Shown: positions 1-15,383, counted from the stretch's first letter. The stretch: DNA of 64,000 nucleotides from Nipponacmea schrenckii (GCA_030562195.1 JAUJPP010000005.1:24415106-24479105); one strand, 5' to 3'. Made by a program: numbers and translations. The notes: generated by a model not told the origin, from the letters alone.

Positions 1-3000
1 ATAAATTGTATAATATATTAGATATAATATATATGAAATTCAAAAGCTTGAGAGATACACTTTAACCTGCTTATAATCGGGTATTTCAATTACTAAAACG
101 TAGATAAAAAATGTTAAAGGGCATGCCGGCAATCAGTTCCTATAAATATCATACGTAATGGTATACCACTCGATCGGGTTCCAGGAAAATCGATTATATA
201 AATTAAAATTTTGTAAAAATACCCGAAGCTGTTTTAGTTTCACCTTGTATACACGCGATTGCTTTATTGGAAGTGTTTTAAGCGCAGGGTTTTTTTTCCA
301 ATGAAGGAAATATTTTGTCCAATGGTTTACATGAAAAAAATTAACTTATGGTTACGGGAAAGGTGGTGTATCTATGTCTTGAAACTAGAAATAAGGGCAG
401 TGCCCATTTGTTGACAAGAAGTACAAGTGTTGGCCCAATGGTTTACGGGAAATATGTGTATGGTTCATGGTTATCCGGTTAAGAAGTGTATTGGTCAATG
501 GTTTGCATGAAAAGAGTGTTTTATTCTATGGTTTATTACTAATAGTTGTATTCAATTGTTAGATGGTTAATTGCAACTGGGAACAACGACTGCTTTTCAT
601 CAAAACATTTCACAGCTCATATTTTATGTCTTAACAGTAACGACTGTTGTTTGCCTTACCTCATCAGTTACATGGACAGATCAAATTGAAAACATTCAAC
701 ATATGGAACTTGTTTAAAATTGGATGCATTTTGATAAGAAAACCTATCGTCTAGACTCCATCGATCGCTGGATTGTAACAAAAAATGTAAATGTAGACTA
801 TGTGATGATAATATAGCTTTGAAATCTGTATTTGTTCAATTTGATATCAGATAATCATTTAGAAAGTTTTGAAATCGCGCCAATTTTGATAGAGAAAATC
901 CCGCACGAGCTAGGCGTGTGACGTCAATCATTGATAAAATTATCTATCTTAATATCAATATTTTAATTTCTAGATATAACAATCAAATCATATATAGTGT
1001 CATATTGTTCTTATCACCTGTCAGCCTCTTCACTTATATTATAATTACTGGGCCAAATCAAATTTTATCTAAATCAGAACAAAACAATAATATCCCATCA
1101 TTGATCTATATTAACCCCTTTAATCTTATCATCCGATTAAATAACTATATGCAATACGTCAACCTTTCTGTATCTCTTGTTGCAAACTAAAAGTATAACA
1201 TGTGTCTAAATTGTTTTGTCACATTGTAAAACAGAAATCTGTCCCCATTACTTCAGAGAATCATTTCAAAAATGGGATGCAAATACTGTTATGTGACTTT
1301 TTTGCACTTACCGTGATGCGTATTCTGAATCACCCATTCATATCACATGATACGTTGACGGACAGAAAAAGACGAAGATAAAGTAAAAAGCACATGAAAA
1401 ATATTTTCAACTAGGATATTTTAGAAAAAATACAATGTTTAGTTTGTTATGACAGTATGTGGAACGTCAGTTACGGGATTGTGGGTTAGTCAAGAAACGT
1501 ATAATTATGTTTGATACTATTGAATTGAGAGGCCAGGTAACAGAGGCGATTTGTTGCACTAAAAAATATACAAAGCAATAGTTGCACTTATTAGGTCAAT
1601 ATGGCCTACTTCAAAGATTCGAGATATGTCAAAGGTCGGAAATGACGTCAACCAAGTTTAACTAAATAGCAATTTTACTACAAAATCAACAGAAGTGTAA
1701 ATGATAAACACTATGACACAGAAATGATAAAAACTGTTGTTTTTCTTTTAAAAAATGAGTCAAAAAGCAAATACAAAATTGTACAGACATATGTCAGAGG
1801 TTGATAAACCATTTTGTTTACTGCATACTAATAAGAAACTGGCCCAGGTCGTACAGAATATTTATAGGGACATAGCCTTTTATTTAATGTTCTATTCACC
1901 AACTTCCATAAGTTTTTAAAATGAGAAACCCTACTCCATATTTACCCAAAACATTCAGTCTAAATAAACTGAAACGAAATTTTCGTACCGTTTTTTATTA
2001 ACTTTTAAATTTAATTTAGCCAACTAAAGTGACTAAATTAAAAATAAAAGTTGACAAAAACGGAACGAAAGTTTAGTTTTATTTTAATACTGCTAAACAA
2101 TCGAATATCCAGACCAAATAACGGAAGTTGGATTTACAAGACCTCTTTTAATGTGATTATCAGGTCCGAAATCTTCATTCACTTAATGGTAAAAGAATTC
2201 AGAACAATCTCGACAGTACATCTATTTTATGTCTGTATTGGATTTCAAAGTTTATTACAAACAATTGGGTGACCTTATTTTCATTTATAAGTTTTTTATA
2301 ATTAGTCCAATATGTGGGCTTAATTTTATTAGTAACAATTTTATACGCCTATAAAGGGAATTACATAAATCATAAAAAAATCGTTAAAAACTAGAACGTT
2401 CACCATCTGATAGCTCTTATCAATTATGTAGTTTTGGCGAAGGCCAAACAACCCAGAATTGTAAGGTTTCCTATAGAACTTGCCGACTTTGTCAACATGA
2501 CGTACAATATTCAGGCAGGAGAAACTGGTGAGTAATTCTGAGAATTATTTAAGTATATTATTCATTGGCTAAATCAATCCCCCGACAATTGCGACATAAA
2601 CTATTCCCTCGTTTTTTTATTATACAATTAACTATTAAATAACACTAAATTTCATGTTTAATGAAACACCAGATAGTTAACTGGTTATAAAACAGCTTGA
2701 GAAACAATTCTTTTGACTAGACTAGATTTATAATCAGGTTATACAATATACAAATTATAAACCTAGTTAAATTATACCCCCCCCCCCCAAATTAAACTTA
2801 GTCTGATTAAACGCACTGTGAGGTGAAAAGAGTCCTTTTTTTAACACAAATAATGACAAGACTAAAATATGTACCTTCACAGATCATAGACAAATGTCAT
2901 ATATATTTTCATTTTTGGAATTAATGCAATGAAATAAATCGCACTATTAAATAGCCAAAATATTTGGGTATTATCATTTTGGAGTCCTTTCTATCGCCTC

Positions 3001-5337
3001 ATTTCATGAAAAGTTTGTAACTTACTGTTTTCATTTCATCAACACAAAATGTTCGAAGACAGCATCATTTGCACGAAAATTCATATTCTTCATTAACAAA
3101 GGTAAAGGATTTATATGGGTAGGCCTATATTTGTGATAATGACAAGGAATTATCGGTAAAATCAGGCACATTAAACCGTCATATATCTCGATATCGGACA
3201 ATAAAACCGACAATTGATTAAGACGAAAAAGACATCGCAGTCTTATCTCTTACATCAGACTATGTCTCAGATATTTACGGCACATAAAGTGGCTTTAATC
3301 ATACTTGAAACAGACATAACAAATAGTATGAAATGTTTTAATATACAATATAAGTGTAAAGTATATCAATACAACAAAGAGCAATACGAGACAATTATAT
3401 CTATATACTGTTATAAAGAATGCCAAATATCACCAGACATGTCAAGATTAAGATATGAATTCCACAAGTTTTTTGGCACTGGAATATATTGAATAGAAGG
3501 TATACGGGGTACATTGAGATAATTGGTGAGCTTATCAAATATGACAACTTAATAACGACTCTATTGAGAAAAAGAGTAAGAAAGTCAAGAAGCCAAGTAT
3601 CTTAAAGTGTTCATGAAATAATTGTCTGCACTCTTCTAATACAATATAATATAATTTAGTTAGTTATTTCATAATTATACTGATATATTTGTCACAGCTT
3701 GCACCCTTATAAGGCTACGAGAAAGGAAATACATTGTAGCTACAGTTTGAGCATTGTTAGCTGGTAAATTACCATCCAAAAGCCTCATGTATAGGTCTAT
3801 CAAATCAATTCTATGCAAAACTTAGTGTAACTTTGATAAAGCATCATATTGAAAGGCCTAAAGAAACCATCGAGTGCTAAAGACTTGAAATTAGAATGAC
3901 GCTAAAAGAGCCTCCAATACACATGAAATGCTAGACAAATTCGGCATAGTCAGATGAGTAAGGGGTCTCGCGTTTGCTCAAAATTATTTTGTTGCTGACC
4001 TCTCTCGCTTCTGTTTAGTCAGTTACTGGATCAGTATCAGCATCAGTTTTTTCTATATTCCAAAACTGGTGGTATTCTGAATTTTGTATTCTAACTACGT
4101 GCCAGCAGTCAATTTCCCTAAAGTACAGGAGACATTGATGAAATATGTTCAAACCTGCAGGGTGGGCTTTCGTCTGTACAACAAAATGATTAACTAGCAG
4201 AATGTGACAAGGATTATGAAATAGCAGGCTAGCAGAATGTGACAAGGATTATGAAATAGCAGTGGCTATAGATCTTCTGATGACACTGATTTTTCAAACT
4301 ACTTGTTTAATGTATTGTATAAAGGTATGACTAAGTTACACAGGTATAATGAACTAAACCGTCGTCAATAACAAAATCCCTCATTTAAAGGTTGCATAAT
4401 CATGTATAGGTTTTAAACTTGTTGACATTTCTTTAACATAAGTAGTAGACTCATATTATTGTTGAAACTCTATTCTTTAAATATGTAAAGAAATGCGACT
4501 GCTTGGTAATAATATTAAAGGGAAATCCCATAACACGTGGCGGGTATTTACATTTACTATGACAAGTTAAAAACAAACGCCTCAATACATACATTTACTA
4601 TAATGCACCCAATTTCTTTTACTATAACGCACTTAAAGGAGATCATCCGCAAAAAAGATAAAAACGAAAACAAATATAATTTGTTTAACAGATGTGAAAT
4701 CAATATAGATGTATTTTGAAACTTTTCATCCAAGACAAGATAACAGAGTATAATAACTTAAAATCCTTTCAGAAGATGAAATGACTTTCTAACAACTGGA
4801 TTATTTGTGTTTATCAATCTTACAGAGATTCTTAAATACATGGTACAAATCCTTTACTCCGGGGTACTTGAATCTATATCGTATTATTGACGTTAATGCT
4901 CTAAATTATGTCAAACAGTACAGGATGGTTGTTATTAATTGGGTTGGGTTTTCTAAGGTTATATTTATAAAATATTCCAAGTACAATTATAACGATTTTA
5001 TGATAATATAATTATAAATATTTAAATACCATAGAAATGATACATAATAATGTATTAATTTGACTACTGTACTATTATTATTCACAGGTCATTAGTGTAT
5101 AACAACGTAAATATTTTATTCTTATACATATTAGACACAAAACTATGCTTTATGGCTAACGTTGGAACTAATAGGGATTTTCTGATGTTCTAAATAGACT
5201 CCAAAAAATGTCTGATACCCATTCTATAATATTAATATACTTGATATTTTAAAATTGTCAACAGTTTATTTATTAGTCCGATGAATTTTATTCTTATTTT
5301 TAGACATGATCAGAGTTTAAGAGCATCCAACGATAAG
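1..5337. other. Intergenic, AT-rich, no supported gene
   Basis: Holds a poly-C run (2777-2788) and the 35-bp duplication at 4194. A short exon-like stretch at 2401-2525 ends at a GTGAGT donor but is too isolated to call. Other open frames are short and without domain. Confidence 0.5.
4194..4262. repeat. 35-bp tandem duplication
   Basis: Two essentially identical adjacent copies of the unit starting CTAGCAGAATGTGACAAGG. Confidence 0.95.
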
Positions 5338-5768
5338 TTAAAGGGATACTGCGTCTTAGCACGAACATAAGATTTAGTTCTCAATAATGGCTAATTAAAA
5401 TCTGGAAGACTCGCAAAACTAAGTCATTTTTGAAAGACGCTTAATCAATTTATTGAGGGTTTTTCAATAATCAAATGCATGATGCATATTCTTCAGTAAA
5501 TATACCTGCTGCCATAAATAACATAAAAAAAAAGAAAAAGAAACAAAAACTAAGTAATAATCCATAAAGATGCATTTGATTATAGAAAAAACGCTTTATG
5601 AATTGATTAAGCGTTTTTCAAAAATGACTGAGTTTTGTGAGTCTTCCAGATGTAAGGTATTCTGTTACTTTATGACACCAGGTAAGTTTACTGATGAATT
5701 TATACTGATATTGACCACTCTTGAGAACTAAAATTGTATTTTCATGCTAAGACGCGGTATCTCTTTAA
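5338..5768. mobile_element. Palindromic TTAA MITE, family C
   Basis: TTAAAGGGATACTGCGTCTT at the left is repeated inverted at the right with two mismatches over 24 bp. Pairing continues inward (a GGAAGACTC/GAGTCTTCC block and an AAGCGTTTTT block), so the element can fold on itself. Related ends occur near 44,090 and 58,260. Confidence 0.75.
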
Positions 5769-8700
5769 ACCGCCATCCATTTTGACAGGTCAAAGAAAGT
5801 GTATTGGTATATTTAAATTAAGCGATATAGTTAGACCATGACGTTTCAATAAAACGGGTATTGCACCATTTGAGGTCATTTTTCCGGAGAAAATATTTGG
5901 GTCACGTGATAGGACTATATCTATATCTATAGTTTATATATCCTTACTTAACTATATGCGTAATTACCAATAAATTTGGAATACCACTTTTCAAGATACA
6001 TAAATATAATTAAACATTAATGATTTATTTCCTGCTCAGTGTGTCAAAGGGGGATTTCCAAGTTTCGAAATTACTTATATAGATAATGTACACCATTTAA
6101 GTTTATGCTAGTTTACAAAACAAGGTATTAAGATATTAACATCCTAATGTCAATAAAATGTTGTCTCTGGGTTAACTCGAAGCTTTTTCCGAGTTGACTG
6201 GCATTCCATAGTTATTGTGCTGGTAAAGTATGGTAAAGTAGAGATAGCATTGCTAGTTGTAATAATAATGGTATATTGCTTACTGGAGATAAAATTACGC
6301 GAAATTAGATTGTTTGTTTTAAGGTAAAAATAATGGTAGTAGTAAACCGAACGAGAGATTAATGGTAGGTTGGGCTACTGGTAGTGGTAGTTTATGTGAA
6401 GCAGTAATATCGGTTGTAAGGTACACTGTACAGGTACTGATAGTGGTAAATGTACATATATTTATCGCATAATTGCCCACAAAAACAATCAGAAACCACA
6501 CCATATTCACGAGAATTGATAATGGCATGGTGATAATGCGCCTCCAAGTTAAGACTACAAGGTGTAGACGGGCTTAATGGGGGGATAAGAATGGTTAAAT
6601 ATATTCTCCCATCACAAGAATCAATTTGCAAAACGGCACTCATTTACTCTCTCAATCCTTTCTAAATATATAAAAAAAACATTCGTCGTACGAGTGACAT
6701 CTCTCGGTGTAAAGTTTTTCACTAACAACAAATTTTGAGAAACGGAGCCAGGACCCAGAAGTCGCCCATATTGTGTACTATGTAAAGATATAATCTTTAG
6801 TCTTCATGTTATAATTTAAACTTGAGACAATTAGACAGTGTGACCTTTAAAAGTTTACTCAATGCACACAATTAAATGTTGTGATTCAATAATATGAGAT
6901 ACTCAGACAATGAACGTCTTTGATAATCACGTCGTTTTCTAAATCAAATATAAACTGAATGTGTATTTTATAGCACCTAGACCACCCTTGTGCAAGAGTT
7001 AACAACCAGATGTGTATTTGACTTAAGGTTGGATAAAACTATATCTGGTATATGCATGGCTATGTTTGGCATCCATAACATTTATGGCTCTATTAACTTG
7101 AAAAATGAAAGACTTAAACTAAAAAAAAAAAAAAAAAAAAAAAACATTCGATGTTTAGTACAATCTGAGTATGCATTTGAACAGCTTCCATTTATTTCCA
7201 AAACCGACTTGCTCTAATATAGCCTACTTACTGACACATGTATATAAATGACATACACGTCTTCGAAACTAACGACTTTATTGTGAACTTTATTTTTAAA
7301 TATAATTACATTCTATGATATTAGAGTCTAGATAAATTAAGCTGGTAGCTAATTTTCACCTTCCTTGAACACCTGATGCCATTCTGCAATTATCCTTGTC
7401 GTCCTTATTTATAGACACTCTGCATATAAGATCAATAGGCTTATATCTATTGCTAAATACTCTGAAAGCATCGACTAAAAATATTTAGATATATAATTAT
7501 ATAACATCAACTGCAGGTCACTGACTTATAATATCGTTTTCTTCTTCTCTTAATTAACAGATGTAGGAATAAATCGGTCAATGCTAATAATTATACAAGT
7601 TCAGAATATCAGTAAGAATCAGCAAGCATGACAATATTCCATATTGTCGTTAAGATACCCATTTATATATTGCTGCAACTAACTTAGAAAATTCATAACA
7701 CTTACGAAAATTCGCTCAGATTCAATATTAAAGTTGTAAAATCCATATACATTAAAAGACTAATATTTTTTTGTAATTTCCAAACCCTAACTAATTCCGG
7801 TTGTTATAAAATGAAAGTGTGTTGTTTGATACGCGTGCTAGTTATTGAGATCAAAATAACGGTTCGTTGAAATACTGAATAAAAAAAAGTTAATACAAAG
7901 TACAAGAACACAGAAAAAACAAAAAGTGACTCTTACCTTCCTGGTACTCGGTGTCTCTCGCGTACATATCTTCACGTTTTATCATTAAAACAATAGCTCA
8001 ATGTCCTCAATGTTTCTTATATTGTCTTTCTCTAAAGTTACACAGTACTTTTTATTTGTACCGTAGTAAAACCATGTAGTAAAATATATTTGTTTCTATC
8101 ACGCTTGTCTATTTAGCTCACACGTTAATGCGTTCAGATCATCCAGTGGATAAACGTGCATTAAAATGAAAATCAATCAACATTCAACGACTGGAAATTC
8201 TAGACTATGTGAGAAACACGCCCTTTTGTTATGATCACGTGATATACGTCATCCGCACGTCTGCTTGTCATTTGTCGGCTGTTCACTGAGGGTAGGAGAA
8301 AATGATAGTGGTTTGTTACCATGTTATTATATCCAAATGAAATGTCAACACGCTCAGTGTTCACAATTCAACAATCAAAGATGGCCTCAAGCGTGGTAAT
8401 GGTGCACTAATTACAAAGTAAACATAGGCTACAACGCATGATACAATGGAATTGTAACCTACACGTTGGCAATAAAATATGGCATAAGCAGTAAAAATAG
8501 AAGGGGGTTTCCAAGGCCATTCTATTTTTAGCAAGTGTCCCAGTTATATCGACAGATAATACATCATTTAAGGTTGTCGACCCAAAAAAAGACATGTTTC
8601 ACTTTTTGAAAAAGCCCGTTAGCAACTTAAACTTTCAATATGGCGGCCATTACAACAATAAACCCGTATCCAGTCCAGTAGGACTTCTAGGGGTTAACGT

Positions 8701-11700
8701 CTAATCGAGGGGAGCAGTTTACAGTCCACATAGTAATTAGCTGGGGCCTTCTGTAGTTAAACTATTATGTTATGGCTCTGGTTACCAAATTCAAGGTATT
8801 TATTTACAGTTACAAGATCTATCCTTGGTTAGCTTGCTTGTCCCTTTTTTTTTGGTATTTTAAATATAAAGTGCAGATTGTCTGAGTTGTTAAATAATAG
8901 GCATACATTTGGAATGATAATAGCACACTTTAATTATCACGTGCAATCCAACCACCCCTTTTACTAAAATACTAAGGACCATATACCTTGGTCGTAATTC
9001 ATGTTGAGAAGACCAGCCAACCAGTAACGTTTCGATAAATGAATTGTTGAAAAAAAACCCCAAAAAACTAGTTACTAAGATCAAAACGCTCCTGACGCAG
9101 TTTTAATAAGATTGAACGTTAAGCGATCGCCGCTTGCAGAATCTGATAAAAAGATGTAATTACGGTGGTGTGGCATAGCCGGTCGCGAAAATTAGCATGC
9201 GATATTTTCATTGCTGCGGTGTAATTTCGCGGTGCTGGTGCGATATTTCTCGCTTGGCGCTACGTTAAATTTTCTGACACAAGCGATTTGGACCCGATTA
9301 GGCGTATTAGCACAGAACTAAGGGGTATTCAAAACAAAATGTCGTCATTAAACGCAAATATACGCATATTAATAGTACATCAGTGACATTATTTGAAAGA
9401 AAATGGTCATTTAAAATGAACATGGTCATTCGTACTGTCACAATAATTACAGTATGGATATAGAACAGTAATATTATGTTAACCTCATTTGAAACATCAT
9501 ATTGATATAATCACAGTGTTGGATGTCAGCTTGTCAAATCTGTGTGCCAAGTCTCTATTGAAGTTGGACGCGAGCCATTTTTCTGTTTCACTTGTCAAAC
9601 ATGGGTTAGTCGGGTCAGAAAACAAACGTACTTCTCTAATTACAACATCATTTTACATGATAAAATGTCAGAATATTAATAGAGCAAATCTTTTGTTTGT
9701 AAAACAATTACGATTGGGTAATACATCAGTACAGTGCCTCTCCTGGATGCTGCTGAAAACAATTTTGTTGTCCAATATAAAATTGGATTTCCGGTATATA
9801 CACTTCCATTATACGACTATGTTTTTCAACCCTAGTGTTTAGAGACAATCAGTTATTATTTGTCTTAACTTGATAAACTTCAAACAGTGAATAAAATAGC
9901 ACTATCATTTTAATTTTCGCTTCTTATTAAAGAAAAATAAATCAGCCATGCTATTGCAAAATCATAAGTAAGATTTTCTAGTAAAATAATGCATGAATAG
10001 GGCGTAACGGTAAAGTGTAATGTTAAGGCTTTGTGAAAAGAAGTTTGTTCCTCGCGTAAAGATCTATATATTATTTGAAACCGCCTTGTCATTTGGGCGT
10101 ATTACTACTACAAGGCATAAAGTGATATGATCATTGAACCAAGCCCACTATTATAGTAAACAAAACCAAACCAATACAAATAAAAAGATTAAAATTTTAA
10201 CTACAAAACTGATATTTGCAGGTGTTTAATTTATGATAATTGTTTATTAAAACCTATAGAATTATAAGTTGGAAATCTGTAATTTGATTGTTTATTCAAG
10301 TGTAATAATATTTGATGTAGACTGGGTCATGGTTCACTACAAACACCCATCTTAGTTCAGATAAATCAATCATTTATTAATAGTTTCAATACCTATAGCA
10401 TAAAATATCAAATTTAATTTTTCCAAAAATTATAAATAAATGTTAAGATTAGAAATATAATGATAATATTAACCATTACAACCATATTCCTTCTTTTATG
10501 GTGCTGTCCACAGGTAATGACATCAGAAAATTTCTTGCCTTTCAATTTCGAAAAATTCGAGCTATTTAAATTCGTTACCCAAGCATTTTTTTCGAACTTA
10601 ATTCCCAACAGTCTTATTATTTAATATATAATAAATTATTCTAGTATTACCCCTTCGAAATCTCGTGTTTGTGACCTATCTTGTCCTTCGGGTTCTATAT
10701 AATGTACGTAAATGGACCAGTGTAAAATGACCTTGAATAGATTAACAACCGTCAGATGTAAACACGAGTTGGTAGTTGACAATATAGACTTTATATATTA
10801 ACAGAAGTGTGCCAAACTATTATGCAAATAAAAAGTAGACAGCTTCAGGCGCCTTCACTGAACAAATCAACCTTTTTTTTTTTAAATTATGAGACGGAAG
10901 TGATTTCCGGTTCATAGCTAATGAATCGAATCTCTTCTTGACCTACTTATCGTATATCACGTCGTGGAGTTTTATTTTAGACAAACATTTTTTTTTATTT
11001 ATAAAAAGAGTAAATTGCCAGTTTAAAGTCCATCAATTACCTTAAACTGTCTTGTCTACGTTACCAAGGTCGCTAGTCTGTACTAGAAGGAAAAAGGTCA
11101 AAAACACTACAAGCATTATCGTGACATGTTCGTGCTCTGAAAAACAATACGTTCCGTCTTGAATTATCCTGTGTATCAAGTCCTTAAAATCATATTCAAT
11201 TTTGACATCATATACACTTCCGGTATAGAAATGTTTATAATTTTACCAGGATACTACTTTATCAATCAAATACGATAAAAATATCGCGTCTAAAAACTTC
11301 TGGATCTAATTCTGTAATTTCTATTTACAAATTGACCTTTTTAAGTTGAAATACAGTTTCTACAACTTAAAAACAATATATGTAACCGTTTTTACATCTT
11401 CGACTCAAATCCTTTCCGTCACTAATTTTGCTGAAAGAACAAGGATGTTGTTTTCAAGACGTTCTTGTCTGCAGTAAAACCACATCATGTAACATATGCT
11501 GTAATTTAGGAGCTCTGTATTTTTATCTTTTTATGAGATTCATGCCCTTTGGCGAAATGTGTCGTAAATGTTTTCGATTCTCTTCCAACAGTCCATATGG
11601 ACTCGGATTGAGAAGAACTGTTTTAGACATTAGTTTAACTGCTCTGGTGTCTTTCTACTTGTTGACAATAAGCACATTTAGTTTAGGTTATGCGTAGTCG

Positions 11701-11754
11701 CACTGTTAAGTTTTTAGATCTAGAAATTGCTTTTATAAGCTTATTGAGAGAGAA
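5769..11754. other. Intergenic, no supported gene
   Basis: Contains a poly-A run near 7122-7144, an ATATGGCGGCCATT motif at about 8639 (like a YY1 site) and a CpG-richer patch at 9110-9300. The 117-codon open frame at 9489-9842 has no domain or splice support. Confidence 0.5.
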
Positions 11755-12140
11755 ATTCGATCCGTCGGTCCGTCCGTCCGTCCACAATTGTTTGTGAACG
11801 CAATAGAGACTACAGTTTTTGTCGGATTTGAATGAAACTTGCTGTGATCATTTATATTGATGAGATCTTGGACAAATTCGAAATTGGCGATTTTTCAATG
11901 AATGGTTTTTGAGTTATTGCACTTGACTAAGCCAAAATGCGTCCAAATTGGCTTGTGAACGCGATAGAGACTACAGTTTTCATCGGATTTAAATGAAACT
12001 TGCTGTGATAATTAATATTGACTAAGTCAAATTGCGTCGAATTAGACACGATAGAGACAACAGTTTTCATCTGATTTGAATGAAATTTGGTGTGATCATT
12101 GAAGTTGATGTCATCTTGGTCAAGTTCGAAATTAACGTTT
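11755..12140. repeat. Tandem repeat array following a GTCCGTCC microsatellite
   Basis: GTCCGTCCGTCCACAATTG is followed by three imperfect units sharing AGAGACTACAGTTTTCATC and TGAAACTTGCTGTGAT. The leading microsatellite with CAATTG is the reverse complement of the tail of the array at 51,478, so both probably come from one composite repeat family. Confidence 0.8.
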
Positions 12141-13162
12141 CGATATACTGTTTTTGAGTTGAAATATATTTTAAAGTGGGCGTATCTTGCTAGGCAACCA
12201 CTTGTTACAACAAGTTGTTGTTCTCGAATCAGTCACAGTATGATCTTCGATTTAGATACGTTTAAAAACATTATTTCGATTGAGTTCCCGATTAAGGTCT
12301 CAATCTTGCATGGGTTCCCCGAATAGGGACTGCTGATTCGTTCCGGTGCCCTCATCAAAAACCGATGAACTTAATTAACGATTACTATCGAGGGAAATCC
12401 GATTTTTGCTACGACTGGACCTCGACGGGATTCTTGAACATTTATTATATGTTACCATTATCATGATCTACATGCTTGAAATAACTAATCGCATTGATCC
12501 TATCAGATTTCAGATCATAAAGCCAATTGTGTTTTTCGTAGAAACCTATTTAAATGTTTTACTATTAACTCGATCCATTGTAAATCCGGATCATCGTAAT
12601 AATGGCGGTCGTTTGAGCAGAATATACTGTACATCCATAAAACGCACTAGGTATCGAATCTTATCCAGCTTTCTAATCGTGGTAAATTTTGTTCATCGGA
12701 ACAATCGTATCGAAACGTATCTGATGGTGCCTGAATGGTAAATTAGAACTTAACACCAAACATTTACAAATTGTGAGCAGCGTACGAGACCATCAAATCA
12801 TATCAAAATCGAAGAATTCAGAACAGTTACACGACCAGTGGTGAACAGATCGCAAGACATTGGGAAAGAAGAATTTGTCTTGTCTAACAGGTGTGCTTAG
12901 TTACGGTCTAATACGATGTACCAATGGGCGATGGATCGTGCTGAAAGAATTAAAAAGTTTCTACTATAAGCACAATTTTTACGACCGGCTTCATGATCTG
13001 AAAGAACAACGATTTCTCAACGATTTAGAACACGATTTCAATCCTACAGCGAATCGTGATAGTGGGAACCTAATAAAAACTCGAGATTGAATTGAATCTT
13101 TTATCACAGGGGTTCCAAAACTCCGACACGCAGGCCAGATACGGCCAAATTGAAAAGAAAGA
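12141..13162. other. Intergenic, no supported gene
   Basis: Open frames of 75-111 codons occur on the plus strand (12099-12741), but they lack recognisable domains and look like chance frames in repeat-derived sequence. Confidence 0.4.
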
Positions 13163-13385
13163 AAGAAATATTTTAAAAAGATAACAACTAAGGTTCACAA
13201 GTCCGCCGTGACAGGGATCCTTTTTACCAGCTTGCCCAAGGCCAAACCTCTTGGCATTGATCTTTCCCGGATTATCTGTACCCAATTTCAGCTGGGTAGA
13301 TTTGAATTATGAGTGAATATGACTTATTCAAGGTCATCGGACTTTTACACTCCGGTCGAGATTTGAAAATTCCTTGCGGCCCACA
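13163..13385. repeat. Dispersed repeat family B, copy 1
   Basis: Shares GTCCGCCGTGACAGGGATCC, CCCGGATTATCTGTACCC and GACTTATTCAAGGTCATCGG with 56,184-56,395. The end, read inverted, has a tRNA-like GTTC-AATC motif, so a SINE is likely. Confidence 0.7.
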
Positions 13386-15099
13386 AAAAGGTTTGAAGTC
13401 GAGTGTTTTCTCCAAACTCCAATTATTTTGAGGGATAAACATTGGAATGTTTGGAAAAAATATCTTAATCAAGAAATAAGGAAACGTAATGTCAGTATAC
13501 TCAGTTGCCCGCAACTAAAATCCATATTTTTTTTCTGGCCCGCACAACGAATTAATTGGGATCCCCTCTTTTGTCATATCTAGTAATGAACATCAGACGT
13601 TTGTATAATAATAGAAATACTCCGTAAAAGGAAATCAGAATCAATTTGGTGTTTTAAAAAAGATGATAACCTAATCAATTGAAATAGTAACATAGCATGT
13701 AGATTTGTCGTCGTCTAAAATATCAATAAACGTTTCAAAATGTGAAGAAAAAATGTAAGTTGTCAAGACAACTCAACAAAGAGAAACAAACAAATGATCT
13801 CTTATCAAATAACAGAGTTGGCCAGGTGTGTTATACCTGCATTTTGTATACTCACTATACCTATTTTAAATGATTATGTCATTATTGAAAGTACTCACAC
13901 TTATTTAAGGAGATAATTATTGTATTGGAATATCAAGTTAATACTAGTTCAGAAGTTGCATTGGGTATTTTTTTTTTAAATGTAATTAAACATGCTCTAA
14001 CGCCTTTACTTGACAAGCTAACAGGATGAGTAATCAATAAATTGAATAGGGGTCTTCTGTCATCTACTAAAATAAATGCCATATATGTATCATTATTTTT
14101 TACCCCAAGCTTTTCCAATATCAATTCTATTTCTGCAAATTTCATGAACCTCTTTATATATATATGATTATAGCAGCGCTATTGAGACTCGTTCTACGCG
14201 AAGTCTCTATTAAAAAATAATTTTTAAAACCGGTTTTATGAGTTTTGAGTTTGTAATTGTCGAGAAATTGTTAAAAAATAAAAACAATATTGTCGATAAA
14301 CTATTACCCTTAATTATTAAGTTGTTCATACCAATAGATTGAATAACAACGATTCGCTACCATCTATCATTCACTAAAAGTAATACTGAGTGGTTAAACC
14401 CCTTTCGAAATTTGCATGAGCTTTTACTTACTACGATCGTTGAAACGTCTTTCAGGTCACAATATATTGGGGTCTGTATAAGTTATATGCAACTATTGGT
14501 CATTGATTTTCAGTTAGTATATATTATGTCTTTCGTAAATCCAAATTTCATAGTAACCTTGATAAATAATGATCTAATGGTTTTAAATGTTCACATTTAA
14601 AACAAAATTTAAAATCCAAATTAACTGCTCTGAAATAAAAGTGAAATATACATGCATACGTGCATTCATGATGCCTAAAACTAGAGCAGGCGATAGTGAA
14701 ATCTCTGGCGATGTTCAAATAAACACTGGCATATATATAATTTATATGAGGATGTAGGCCATTCTTTGATTTTAGATTAATTTAGGCTTAAATAAGTACA
14801 ACATATCTATATCCGCATTTATAATTCATTTTAATGGACCATTACATTCCCTCTGAGAACTTCCTTAATCATAATGGTTCATGGCAATAATAATCGAGAA
14901 CGATATAATTATACGAATTATTTGGTAAAATTGCATTCATTAGTGACCATAAGTATTTTTAGGGCAACAGAGAATTCGCAAAAACTCAAAAATTTTCTTT
15001 TGAATACTTTTGGTATTGGTGTTATTCGGCAAATTTGAAAATTTGAAAATGACTAAAATGCTAAATGAAATATCAAAACAATAGCTGGTTTTAATATTT
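13386..15099. other. Intergenic, nothing recognised
   Basis: AT-rich; short hairpins only (for example GAGACTCG...CGAAGTCTC near 14187). Confidence 0.5.
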
Positions 15100-15112
15100 G
15101 AATGATATGAAA

Positions 15113-15383
15113 GGAAATGAAATGAAATGAATGGAGTTTTACGTCCTACTCTTCTGCACCTTATGGGCTAATGAAGTCGGGTGGTGTACAATGAGGGAAA
15201 TTTTGCGAGGACAGCTGTCGAGGGATCTTTATCGTGCACAGCCTGTAGCACACGGTTCCTCGGTTTATTGTCCCATCCTAACGACTAGACACCTTTTCCA
15301 TGTCAGTCCCCCCGACCTGCATCACTGACAAGGGGAAACCGGGCTGAAAATCCTTTGCCGGGATTAAACCCTGGACCTTCTCC
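15113..15383 (-). mobile_element. SINE family A copy with 13-bp target duplication
   Basis: Flanked by exact GAATGATATGAAA copies (15100-15112 and 15384-15396). Read on the minus strand, it starts with a tRNA box-B-like GGTTTAATCCCGG and ends in an ATTTC-rich tail, as tRNA-derived SINEs do. Confidence 0.75.

Noticed and set aside
2401..2525. Exon-like stretch ending at GTGAGT with a Cys-rich reading (QNCKVSYRTCRLCQ)
   Set aside because: It vaguely resembles a gag zinc knuckle, but it is open in two frames, lacks the full Cys/His pattern and has no neighbouring exons.
8637..8652. ATATGGCGGCCATT as a YY1-type promoter element
   Set aside because: A single motif with no gene start nearby.
9489..9842. 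117-codon plus-strand open frame
   Set aside because: No recognisable motif; preceded and followed by non-coding AT-rich DNA.
12406..12741. 111-codon plus-strand open frame
   Set aside because: No domain, no splice context and unlikely composition; judged a chance frame.
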